Made by a program: the position numbers and the translations under genes. Below are positions 1-7,101 of a stretch of 11,006 bases of DNA, piece after piece (positions within the stretch are counted from its first letter, which is position 1; each line of letters begins with the position of its first letter). Origin of the DNA: JBBIKU01 sp037445245 (lineage in GTDB: Bacteria; Chloroflexota; Anaerolineae; Anaerolineales; Anaerolineaceae); the NCBI GenBank assembly GCA_037445245.1, contig JBBIKU010000079.1, positions 1 to 11,006 of the forward strand, given 5' to 3'. A model generated the notes under the pieces. It did not search any database, was not told the origin of the DNA, and worked only from the letters and a program-made list of their open reading frames with translations.

Positions 1-1285
1 TGTTTTGAAAATGCAGCGGGTCGATGTAATGTTCTGCCATGATGTTGGCGCGCAGATCGGGCAGATAATTCGTCTCCAAAAATTCCATGATACGGTCGCG
101 GTAAGGGCGCGCCATCCGCGTCCAATCGACGCCTGATTCCAGGTGCGGCACGGGTGCAAGGACGCAAAAGGATTCATGATGTTCAGGCGCAATCGAGGGA
201 TCGGTGAGGGTGGGCATGTGCAGGCAGAGTGAAAAATCCTCTGCCAGCACCTTGCGGTTGAAAATGTCGTCCAGCAATTCCTGGTAGCGTTCAGAGAGGA
301 TGATGTTGTGGTGTGCCAGTTGCGTGTCGGTGTAACGGCGCCTGGTGCCAAAGTAAATGACAAACAGCGACATGCTGTAGCGGGTCTTTTCGTAGCGTCG
401 GTTGGTATTGACGCGGCGATGTTTGGGGTTGATCAAGTTGCGGTAGGTGTATGCTACTTCGGCGTTCGAGATGATGGCGCTGGCGCGGTGGATGCTGCCA
501 TCTGCAAGGCGCACCCCGGTGACTGTGCTTCGATCTGCCAAAATCTCGACCACCTCGGAATTGAGGTGTACTTTGCCTCCCAGTTCTTCGAAGAGACGTG
601 CCATTCCCTCTACGATGGCGGCGGTGCCGCCAATGGCATAGAACACGCCCCACTCGCGCTCGAGATAGTGGATCATGGCGTAGATGCTGGTGGTATCGAA
701 GGGGTTGCCGCCGACCAGCAGGGGGTGAAATGAGAACACCCGCCGTAAGAAGTCATCCTGAATGAACAGGGAAACATACTGGTAGACGCTTTTATAAGAT
801 TGAAGTTTGATCAGGTCGGGGGCAATCTTGAGCATGTCGGTTAGCTTGAGAAAAGGCTTGTCAACAAGTTCCATGAAGCCTTTCTCGAAAATGGGTTTGG
901 TGGTGGCAAGGAAACGCTGGTAGCCTGCGCTATCGGCGGGGTTGCGGCGGTCGATCTGCTCGAGAATGAAATCCATGTTATTGTTGTAGTCAAAAGCGTT
1001 ACCGTGGTGATCGAAGATGCGATAAAACGGGTCGACTGGCACCAGCTCGAAATAGTCTTGGCGGCGTTTGCCTGCCGCGCCGAAGATATCGTCGAACATG
1101 AAGGGGGCGGTTATGACGGTCGGACCGCCGTCGAACTTGAAATTGTTAATCTCATAAACGTAACCCCGCCCACCGAGCTTATCGCGTTTTTCGAAGATCT
1201 CGATATCGTATCCACGGGCTGCGAGTCGGCAGGCGGCAGCCAGCCCCCCGAAACCACCCCCGATGACGATGATGTTCTGCTTCAT
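1..1285 (-). CDS. crtI: Phytoene desaturase (CrtI type), 3' end cut by window edge
   Basis: FAD-dependent desaturase that converts phytoene towards lycopene in carotenoid synthesis; the family is membrane-associated. The reading frame is open from an ATG at 1285 to the window edge (428 codons). Residues 8-14 carry the dinucleotide-binding glycines (IGGGFGG), followed by the acidic end of the second strand (EIFEKRDKLGGRGY). The block FDGGPTVITAP and the central block around TTSIYAMIHYLEREWGVFYAIGGTAAIVEGM are hallmarks of bacterial lycopene-forming CrtI. Family members are about 490-500 residues, so roughly 65 C-terminal residues, including the family signature, lie outside the window. The start is 3 nt after the stop of the upstream regulator and has a strong Shine-Dalgarno, GGGGAGGG, at 1293-1300 (7-nt spacing), so the two genes are co-transcribed and probably translationally coupled. 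The number of desaturation steps, or a related diapophytoene substrate, cannot be told from sequence alone. Confidence 0.93.
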   Translation of the reverse strand, partial: MKQNIIVIGGGFGGLAAACRLAARGYDIEIFEKRDKLGGRGYVYEINNFKFDGGPTVITAPFMFDDIFGAAGKRRQDYFELVPVDPFYRIFDHHGNAFDYNNNMDFILEQIDRRNPADSAGYQRFLATTKPIFEKGFMELVDKPFLKLTDMLKIAPDLIKLQSYKSVYQYVSLFIQDDFLRRVFSFHPLLVGGNPFDTTSIYAMIHYLEREWGVFYAIGGTAAIVEGMARLFEELGGKVHLNSEVVEILADRSTVTGVRLADGSIHRASAIISNAEVAYTYRNLINPKHRRVNTNRRYEKTRYSMSLFVIYFGTRRRYTDTQLAHHNIILSERYQELLDDIFNRKVLAEDFSLCLHMPTLTDPSIAPEHHESFCVLAPVPHLESGVDWTRMARPYRDRIMEFLETNYLPDLRANIMAEHYIDPLHFQN

Positions 1286-1288
1286 GTT

Positions 1289-2275
1289 TTATCCCTCCCC
1301 GTCCAATGTCTTTTGTTGATCGCGTCTTGGATATCCGTGTTTCATGATGTTTTCAATGATGCCAACCGCTTCATCCGCCGGGGCATCCAGTATCAGCCCC
1401 GGCAGTGGATTGGGGAGTTGATCGCCTGTGAACCCCTGCCCACCCAGAACGATGATCGGTTTTGGTGGTGGAAAGTCGTTTAACAACTGGTTGAGTTCGA
1501 GCAATCGTAATGCGCTTTCGGTGCGGGTGGCGCTGAAGAGGATCAGTTTTGGGCGCAGCGGCGCCAGCGAGGCGACGAAGCGATCCAGATCGAGAGCAGG
1601 ACCGAGGTAGCGTACATCCCAACCACGCCAACGGAGCATGATAACCAGCATCAGCAAGCCGATGTGGTGCATTTCACCGGGAGCGCAGGCGGCAAGGATC
1701 AAGCCGCTATGTCCGGCAGTGGTCGAAGAAGCGAGCATGCTCATCAAGTGCTGCAGGCAGAATTGACTGGCGTAATGTTCGACGGCGATGGCTATTTCGT
1801 CACGATGCCAGGCTTCGCCAATGTGGATCAGGGCGGGTTGAATCACCTGCATCAACACCTGCTCGACTGCATAGAGAGCGAAGGCGCGGCGAATGGATTC
1901 GGTGGCGGTTCTTTCGTCAAAAGAGGTCAACGCTTTTTCCAGATGGGCGCAGAGCTGTTCGAGCGAGATGGGCTGTGCTGCCTGGTGTACTTGCACCTCG
2001 CTTAGCGGGTCGTTTCCAGCAGAACGCATTTCAGCCAGGTATTCCACTGCCCGGCTGATGTTCAAGCCGGCGTCGATTTGTTGCTTGAGCCAACGCAACG
2101 TGCGCAGATCGTGTTCGGAATACATTCGGTAGCCTTGCCGGTTGCGTTTTGGGCTGGGTAAGCCGTAGCGGCGTTCCCAGGCGCGCAGAGTAACCGGACG
2201 CAACCCCAGCATGCGGGATACCGCTTTGACATTGTATAGGGGTAAATGCATATTTCGATCGAGGTGATTTTCCAT
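1289..2275 (-). CDS. MerR-type regulator with B12-binding photoreceptor domain (CarH-like, copy 1)
   Basis: Predicted repressor using adenosylcobalamin as light sensor (328 aa). Residues 14-83 form a MerR winged helix (YNVKAVSRMLGL, then RPVTLRAWERR at 26-36). A helical B12-capping domain covers about 100-185 and contains W156-x9-E166-H167, the motif that contacts the adenosyl group in CarH. A Rossmann B12 domain follows from about 190, with E201-x-H203-x-x-G206 supplying the lower axial histidine, then LGPALD and VLGGQGF. In characterised CarH proteins, the dark AdoCbl-bound tetramer represses carotenoid genes and light breaks the Co-C bond and releases DNA. ATG 2275 is preferred over the in-frame ATG at 2251 because AGAGG lies 7 nt upstream (2283-2287). 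The gene sits directly before crtI and after a second paralogue. Family and cofactor are well supported; the target genes are inferred from position. Confidence 0.93.
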   Translation of the reverse strand: MENHLDRNMHLPLYNVKAVSRMLGLRPVTLRAWERRYGLPSPKRNRQGYRMYSEHDLRTLRWLKQQIDAGLNISRAVEYLAEMRSAGNDPLSEVQVHQAAQPISLEQLCAHLEKALTSFDERTATESIRRAFALYAVEQVLMQVIQPALIHIGEAWHRDEIAIAVEHYASQFCLQHLMSMLASSTTAGHSGLILAACAPGEMHHIGLLMLVIMLRWRGWDVRYLGPALDLDRFVASLAPLRPKLILFSATRTESALRLLELNQLLNDFPPPKPIIVLGGQGFTGDQLPNPLPGLILDAPADEAVGIIENIMKHGYPRRDQQKTLDGEG

Positions 2276-2282
2276 AACACTG

Positions 2283-2287
2283 CCTCT
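2283..2287 (-). promoter_or_regulatory. Shine-Dalgarno AGAGG of CarH-like copy 1
   Basis: AGAGG on the minus strand, 7 nt before ATG 2275. It decides in favour of this start over the downstream in-frame ATG at 2251. Confidence 0.6.
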
Positions 2288-2300
2288 AATCCTTGTCTCT

Positions 2301-2329
2301 ATTTTAATGACATCAGCAACCCCCGTCTA
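2301..2329 (-). promoter_or_regulatory. Candidate promoter for CarH-like copy 1 and crtI
   Basis: In the 126-bp gap between the two regulators the minus strand has TAGACG (2324-2329), a 17-nt spacer and TAAAAT (2301-2306), matching sigma-70 consensus at 4/6 and 5/6. The start point would fall near 2294, leaving a short leader that contains the Shine-Dalgarno. A TATACA element, reminiscent of the TnTACA core reported for CarA/CarH operators, lies just upstream at 2335-2340. This is a prediction from motifs only. Confidence 0.4.
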
Positions 2330-2401
2330 TTCTTTGTATAACGTATTGGTTGTCGAACCTGTTGAGCCGGGGTTTAGCCGGGTCTGTTGCCGGAGCGCGG
2401 C

Positions 2402-3355
2402 TTACGGGGATGAATCGAGGAGGTGTTTTACCCTATCAACAGCGGCGTCAAGCATTTCACCCAGAAATACACCGCCCACTCGTTCCCGCAGCTCCGGATC
2501 GTGGTTGAAGGCGCTGCCGCCATAGCCGAACAACGGCGGTCGGCGCAGCCTGGAAAGAAATTCGGGCTTCTGGGTCAGCATCACGGCAGAATCGGGCATG
2601 GTGGCAGCGAGGATGATCATATTGGGTCGTTCATCGCGGGCGTAATCCACCAGATCGTTCAATGGAATATCCTGCCCCAGGAATTCGACCCGGTAACCCT
2701 GGGCGCGTAACAGGACGGCGATCATCAGGCTGCCGATCTCGTGCTGCTCATCGGGGGCGCATCCGATCAGGATATGCGGCGAGGTGCGGCGAATAGAAAA
2801 GGTTTGCATCAGCGAGCTTAGCCGTCCGCGGATGTAAGCGCTGGCAAAATGCTCGGTGGTGATGCGGATTTCGCCGTTGTACCAGGCTTCACCAATCGCA
2901 ACCAGACAGGGGGAGAGCACATCCATACACAACGTCTTGAGGTCGAAGATGGCGTTTGCCTGGCGGATGAGGTCGCCGACGTGTCCCTCATCGTGCTGAA
3001 TGAACGCCTCATAGAGCTGGCGGGCGTAATGCTGGGGTTGTCCGCCAACCTTTACCCGCTCGAGAGGGAAGAGAGAGGGTGTCGCTTCGGGCCACAGGTT
3101 GCGTTTGAGCATGGCGCGCAGTTCATAGGAGGCATTGCTGATCGAGATGCCGTCATCGACCCGCTTTTTCAGCCAGCGCAGGATTGCCACATCGCGGTCG
3201 GAATAGAGGCGATAGCGGTTCTCAGAGCGATGCGGGGTTAACACCTCGTGCCGCCGTTCCCAGGCTCGCAGGGTGACGGGGCGAATGCCGGTTTGAGCGG
3301 CGACCGACTTGATGGTGTATTTAGGGTTGTCGGGGAACTCTTCGATTGTTGTCAT
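2402..3355 (-). CDS. MerR-type regulator with B12-binding photoreceptor domain (CarH-like, copy 2)
   Basis: A second CarH-like regulator (317 aa), first in the regulator-regulator-crtI cluster. The MerR winged helix is at about residues 13-83 (YTIKSVAAQTGI, then RPVTLRAWERR at 25-35, identical to the segment in copy 1, so both may recognise similar DNA). The helical cap has W158-x9-E168-H169. The B12 Rossmann domain has E203-x-H205-x-x-G208 with the axial-ligand histidine, then FLGQDI and GYGGSAF. All residues expected for AdoCbl-dependent light sensing are present in both copies, so neither looks degenerate. ATG 3355 has no clear Shine-Dalgarno; it overlaps by ATGA the stop of a five-codon mini-ORF at 3352-3369, suggesting coupled initiation. 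A dyad overlaps its promoter, which could allow autoregulation. Family assignment is firm; the operator and targets are inferred. Confidence 0.92.
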   Translation of the reverse strand: MTTIEEFPDNPKYTIKSVAAQTGIRPVTLRAWERRHEVLTPHRSENRYRLYSDRDVAILRWLKKRVDDGISISNASYELRAMLKRNLWPEATPSLFPLERVKVGGQPQHYARQLYEAFIQHDEGHVGDLIRQANAIFDLKTLCMDVLSPCLVAIGEAWYNGEIRITTEHFASAYIRGRLSSLMQTFSIRRTSPHILIGCAPDEQHEIGSLMIAVLLRAQGYRVEFLGQDIPLNDLVDYARDERPNMIILAATMPDSAVMLTQKPEFLSRLRRPPLFGYGGSAFNHDPELRERVGGVFLGEMLDAAVDRVKHLLDSSP

Positions 3356-3369
3356 GGTAGACGATCCAT
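3352..3369 (-). CDS. Candidate five-codon leader ORF (MDRLP) overlapping the CarH-like copy 2 start
   Basis: The minus strand reads ATG GAT CGT CTA CCA TGA, and the TGA overlaps the regulator's ATG (ATGA). The mini-ORF ATG is exactly 6 nt after a perfect TATAAT, the same spacing as the GTG starts of moaC and scpA in this window, so it would sit at the 5' end of a leaderless mRNA. It could deliver ribosomes to the regulator's start, which lacks a Shine-Dalgarno. The ORF is short enough to arise by chance, and its translation is unproven. Confidence 0.4.
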   Translation of the reverse strand: MDRLP

Positions 3370-3375
3370 CAAGAG

Positions 3376-3405
3376 ATTATATACATATTGGACAAACATT
3401 GTCCT
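3376..3405 (-). promoter_or_regulatory. Candidate promoter of CarH-like copy 2
   Basis: The minus strand has a perfect -10 TATAAT (3376-3381) with AGGACA (4/6) 18 nt upstream at 3400-3405. The predicted start point is near 3369. A second weaker possibility, TACTAT at 3408-3413 with TTGCAT 17 nt upstream, lies just before it. The -35 region coincides with one arm of the GGACAA/TTGTCC dyad. Confidence 0.5.
3390..3404. promoter_or_regulatory. Inverted repeat GGACAA-N3-TTGTCC, candidate operator
   Basis: Perfect 6-bp arms (3390-3395 and 3399-3404) flank ACA. The dyad overlaps the -35 of the regulator promoter. A third half-site occurs as TGGACAAA at 3422-3429, repeating 3389-3396 exactly at a 33-bp offset. 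A TATACA lies at 3380-3385 next to the -10. The position fits a repressor operator, plausibly for the adjacent CarH-like proteins, but the arms are not the published TnTACA core, so the binder is unknown. Confidence 0.45.
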
Positions 3406-3460
3406 TATAGTACCCGACTGCTGGACAAAATGCAAGGTTTTTGTGCTGTTATCTCTCTGA

Positions 3461-5437
3461 TCAGCGTACCATTTCCGGGCTGAGTTCGTCCATTTTCAGA
3501 CTGATGACCTGGCTGGCGGAGTCGCGCCCCATGGTCACGCCATAGATAACGTCGGAAATCTGAACGGTGTTGCGGTTGTGGGTGATCACGATGAATTGCG
3601 TTTTGAGGCTCAATTCCGCCAGTAATTCGCAAAACCGGCCCACATTGGCTTCGTCCAGCATGGCGTCTACCTCATCCAACACGCAGAAAGGCGTGGGTGA
3701 TACCTTGAGGAGGGAAAAGATCAGCGCAACGGCGGTCAGGCTGCGCTCGCCGCCGGAAAGCAACGCCAGCCCCTGCTCGCGGCGTCCGGGAAGACGGGCT
3801 TCGATGTCGACGCCGGTCTCGATGGGATTCTCTTCGTCGATCAGCACCAGCCTTGCCGATCCGCCGCCAAACAGGCGGGCAAACATGTGCCGGAACTCCT
3901 CTGCCACAGCGTCGAAGGTTTTACGAAACTCCAATTTCATCAGTTCGTCTAGTTCGCCGATCACTTTGCGCAGGTCGGCATCGGCTTTTTTCAAGTCCTC
4001 GATCTGACCGGACATGAATTCGAAGCGTTCCTGTACGGCGAGATACTCGCTCTGCGCCTCGGGGTTGATGGCTCCCATGCGTCGCATCAGGGTTTTCTGA
4101 CGGGTGATGTTTTCTTCCAGATCCGGCGGTATCGTTTCTACTCTGGGCAATGTCTTGACCAGCTCACTCAGCGGCAGGGGGGTTGGTCCCACCACGTGCG
4201 GGTCATATTCCAGTGCCACCAGCCCCAAATCGTCCTCGATTCGCCGGCGCAGCGCAGCCAGAGCTTCGCGCTGGCGGATCAATTCCACCTGAGCCTGGGA
4301 AGCCGACCGTTCCGCCATCGAGACGGCTTGCTGGCGGGTGCTCTGTTCGGTCTGCAAGCCGGCATAATTTTGTTCCACCGCAGCCAATTCCTGTTCGGCG
4401 GGCTCGATCTTGAGACGAAGCGCTTCGATTTCGTTCGAAAGACTGCTTTCTTGCGCCAGTTGAACAGAACGATCATTTTCGAGATGCTGCAAACTATTTT
4501 CAACCTGTTGTAGGCGCTGCGCCAGGGCAGCTTGCTGCCGCTGGCTTTCTTCCAGCATGGCCACGATTTCCTGTCTACGGTTGGCGGCGTCGTGCAGGGC
4601 ACGCTCGGTCACCGCCATACGCGTGCTCCAGTGGGTCACCTGTGACAGGAACTCATCCACAGATATGCTCGCAAGTTCCCGGCTGCGCTGGTGTACCTGC
4701 TCGTTGAGGGATGCAATTTCCACGTCGCAGGTTGCCAGTTCCGCAACCACCTTTGCCGATTCCTCTCCCGTCTGCTTGAGCTGCATTTCTATGGCGGCTT
4801 GTTGTTCTTTTTGCCAGACGCAGCGTTGAAGCGTTTGTTCCAGTTCCAGTTCCGCATGCTGGCAAGCCTGAATATCCTGTTCTAGACGGCGACGGCTAGC
4901 CGCCAGCCGGTCTTGATGCTCTGCAGTTTGCGCCTGAAGGGTCTTTTGTTCCTTCTCCAGCGCAGCCAGTTGTTGTGCCGATCGTTCGAGATGCTCCAAG
5001 GCTTTTTGAGTGGTCTCCTGCAGCTCGCGTTTCTGGCGGGGACGGGCGATCACGCCTGCCCTGCCATCGCGGCCGGCGGTCACCGTCCCATTCGCCCAGA
5101 ACACTTCACCCTTCAGGGTTACCAGCCGCGCCGAATCCGGCAGCGATTTTACCAGCCGGCGCGCCGTGGAGCGGTCGCGCACCACGATTGCCCTGCCCAA
5201 CAACAGCTCAGCCAGCGGGCGGTGGCGTGAATCGGTTTTGACCAGATCGACCGCCAGCCCGATCACGCCGGGGTCGGCTGGTAATCCCAACCGTTGGGAT
5301 GCTTTGATCCCGTCCAGCGGGTAGAGTACCGCCCGTCCGCGGTCGCCTTCTTCTAATAGTCTGAGCACCGCTTCCAGATCAGATTTCGGGTCTAGCAGTA
5401 CCCCGTCGAGACTTTCACCCAAAACGGCAGCGATGGC
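3461..5437 (-). CDS. smc: Chromosome segregation ATPase SMC, C-terminal part (after the assembly gap)
   Basis: This 658-codon part continues the gene whose start lies at 7059; the frame resumes in the hinge at AIAAVLGESLDGVLL. The hinge occupies roughly the first 130 residues and includes the glycine-rich KGEVFWANGTVTAGR block. A long Gln/Glu-rich coiled coil follows, then the C-terminal head half with the ABC signature LSGGE (3746-3760) and Walker B FCVLDEVDAMLDE (about 3655-3690). SMC dimers with ScpA and ScpB load on DNA and compact and separate daughter chromosomes. The gene ends at TGA 3461-3463, 105 bp before the regulator, with no convincing terminator hairpin. With about six residues missing in the gap, the whole protein would be about 1,200 aa, normal for bacterial SMC. 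The apparent break is an assembly artefact, not a mutation. Confidence 0.95.
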   Translation of the reverse strand, partial: AIAAVLGESLDGVLLDPKSDLEAVLRLLEEGDRGRAVLYPLDGIKASQRLGLPADPGVIGLAVDLVKTDSRHRPLAELLLGRAIVVRDRSTARRLVKSLPDSARLVTLKGEVFWANGTVTAGRDGRAGVIARPRQKRELQETTQKALEHLERSAQQLAALEKEQKTLQAQTAEHQDRLAASRRRLEQDIQACQHAELELEQTLQRCVWQKEQQAAIEMQLKQTGEESAKVVAELATCDVEIASLNEQVHQRSRELASISVDEFLSQVTHWSTRMAVTERALHDAANRRQEIVAMLEESQRQQAALAQRLQQVENSLQHLENDRSVQLAQESSLSNEIEALRLKIEPAEQELAAVEQNYAGLQTEQSTRQQAVSMAERSASQAQVELIRQREALAALRRRIEDDLGLVALEYDPHVVGPTPLPLSELVKTLPRVETIPPDLEENITRQKTLMRRMGAINPEAQSEYLAVQERFEFMSGQIEDLKKADADLRKVIGELDELMKLEFRKTFDAVAEEFRHMFARLFGGGSARLVLIDEENPIETGVDIEARLPGRREQGLALLSGGERSLTAVALIFSLLKVSPTPFCVLDEVDAMLDEANVGRFCELLAELSLKTQFIVITHNRNTVQISDVIYGVTMGRDSASQVISLKMDELSPEMVR

Positions 5438-5438
5438 G

Positions 5439-5448
5439 NNNNNNNNNN
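5439..5448. other. Assembly gap of ten Ns inside smc
   Basis: Ten unknown bases interrupt the hinge-proximal part of smc. The upstream frame ends on a whole codon (GTG, 5449-5451) and the downstream frame needs two extra bases to complete its first codon, so the true missing length must be 2 modulo 3. Ten cannot be right. About 17 bases (five codons plus two bases) would restore the family-like sequence between SSALEV and AIAAVLG; that length is inferred. Confidence 0.95.
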
Positions 5449-7059
5449 CACTTCCAGCGCGCTGCTCAAAGGGCGGTAATCGCCGGGGAGGCTTTTCTGG
5501 CGGGCGGCTTCAAGAACCAGCTTTGCACCCTGATTCAAGCCGCTGAAGGAGCGCTCGGCTTGTTCCAAAACCTCGAATTGGGCTTGCAGACGGGTTTTCT
5601 CGGCTTCGAGCCGGCTTCGTTCCTCCAGCAATTGTTTTCGGCGCTCATCCAATTGATCTTGTTGCTGGCGCAAGCGTTGCAGGGTTTCTTCTACCACTTT
5701 CAATTGCGCTTCGGTTTGCGCCTGTTGCTGCCCAGCCTGCTGGCGGGTGCGCCGGGCGCCTTGAATTGCCTCTTCGGCACTGACGATCTCAGCCGCCAGG
5801 GATTGGTGCGAAGCTTGCAGGGTCTCGACCCTGCTGTTCAACTCGGCGTGGCGCGCCTTGAGCTGCACCTGACGGGTTTCGGCTGCCACCAGAGCTTGCC
5901 GCGCGTGGCGCAGCAGGTCTTCGGCACGATCGCGTGCGTGTTGACGCTGTGCCAGCGTTTGCTGTGCGTTTTGCAGGCGCTCGCCGGCTTCTGCCAGTTC
6001 TGCCTGCAAACGGGAATGTTCCTGCTCGGCAGCGGCCCTGCGCTCGAGCCTTGCCTGGTATTCTTCATCCTGACGAACCCGATCACTTTGTAAAGATTGT
6101 TGCTGTTCGATCAGCGCCCTTCGCCGCTCGTCCATCACTGCCAGGTTGCGACTGATCTTCTCCCGTTGGCGGTGCAGTTCGGCAGACTGGGTGTGCCATT
6201 CCTCCAGTTGTTGCCGCAAGCCCCGCAAGCGCTGACGGCATGTCTCCACTTGGCTTTCGATCTTTTCTTGTTGTTGACGGGCATCTCGCAGACGCTGATC
6301 CTGGGTGCTGAAAACGTGCTGGGCGTGGTGTAGTTTTTCTTGGGTGATGTGCCAGTGGTAGCTGTGCCACTCGCGCAGCAACACTTGCAAGTCGGCGCGC
6401 AGTTGCTCATATTCCTGCGCCCGGCGTGCCTGCCGTTCGAGGCTCTTGAGACGCGGCTGCAACTCGCTCAGTATGTCCTGAACACGATCCAGGTTGCGTC
6501 GGGTGTTATCGAGCCGGTTGAGAGCTTCTTCGCGGCGACTGCGGTACAATCCGATCCCGGCGGCTTCCTCAAAGAAGCGCCGTCGTTCGTCCGGCTTCAG
6601 TGAGAGGGCGGCATCCACCAACCCCTGCCCGATGATGGTGTAGGTGCGTTCTGCCAGCCCTGATTTGGAGAGTAGCTCAGAGATCTCTTTCAGCCGCACT
6701 CGCTGCCCGTTCATCAGATACTCGTTCTGTCCATCGCGATAAGCGCGACGGGCAATCGTCACCTCGCTGAAATCGATCGGCAGCCAGCCGTCGGCGTTGT
6801 CGAAAGTGATGCTGGCGGTTGCCATGCTGGCGCGCGAACGCTGATCGGAACCGGAGAAAATCATATCTTCGGTTTTTCTGCCGCGCAGCAGGGAATACGA
6901 CTGTTCTCCCAGCACCCAGCGCAAAGCATCTGCAACGTTGGACTTACCGGCGCCGTTCGGTCCGACGATGGCGGTGATCTCTGCCGGGAACTCGAAAACC
7001 ATGCGGGTGGCAAAGGTTTTATAGCCGTGCAGTTCGAGCGATTTCAGCCTGGGTATCAT
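5449..7059 (-). CDS. smc: Chromosome segregation ATPase SMC, N-terminal part (before the assembly gap)
   Basis: These 537 codons hold the N-terminal head half and the descending coiled coil. The start MIPRLKSLELHGYKTFA is typical of SMC. Walker A, GPNGAGKS, is at residues 33-40, with Ala where most SMCs have Ser (GPNGSGKS). RWVLGEQSYSLLRGRKTEDMIFSGS follows, then the Q-loop and ERRRFFEEAAGI segments. From about residue 170 to 510 the sequence is a heptad-like coiled coil rich in Gln, Glu, Arg and Leu. The best Shine-Dalgarno, AGGAG (7076-7080), is 16 nt from ATG 7059, which is long. An in-frame CTG at 7068 would have ideal 7-nt spacing, so a three-codon extension is possible. rnc ends 42 bp upstream; rnc-smc adjacency is also seen in Bacillus (rncS-smc-ftsY), though ftsY is absent here. 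Confidence 0.96.
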
Positions 7060-7101
7060 TGTTTTCAGCGCTTTTCTCCTGCGTTCGTTCCGATGGCGAT
7101 T

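Noticed and set aside
308..733. 141-codon open frame on the plus strand
   Set aside because: It lies wholly within the crtI coding frame on the other strand, encodes no recognisable domain and has no convincing ribosome-binding site.
1004..2005. Several plus-strand open frames opposite crtI and CarH-like copy 1
   Set aside because: They are antisense shadows of well-supported genes in GC-rich DNA.
3425..3444. ACAAAA-N8-TTTTGT inverted repeat after smc as a terminator
   Set aside because: The stem is short and AT-only, and no U-tract follows on the minus strand; it may only be part of the half-site cluster.
3567..6603. Many open frames of 60-177 codons on both strands across smc
   Set aside because: All overlap the continuous SMC coding sequence and are low-complexity by-products of its Gln/Glu/Arg-rich coiled coil.
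3461..7059. smc as a frameshifted pseudogene
   Set aside because: The only break coincides with the N run; both halves are intact with all ATPase motifs.
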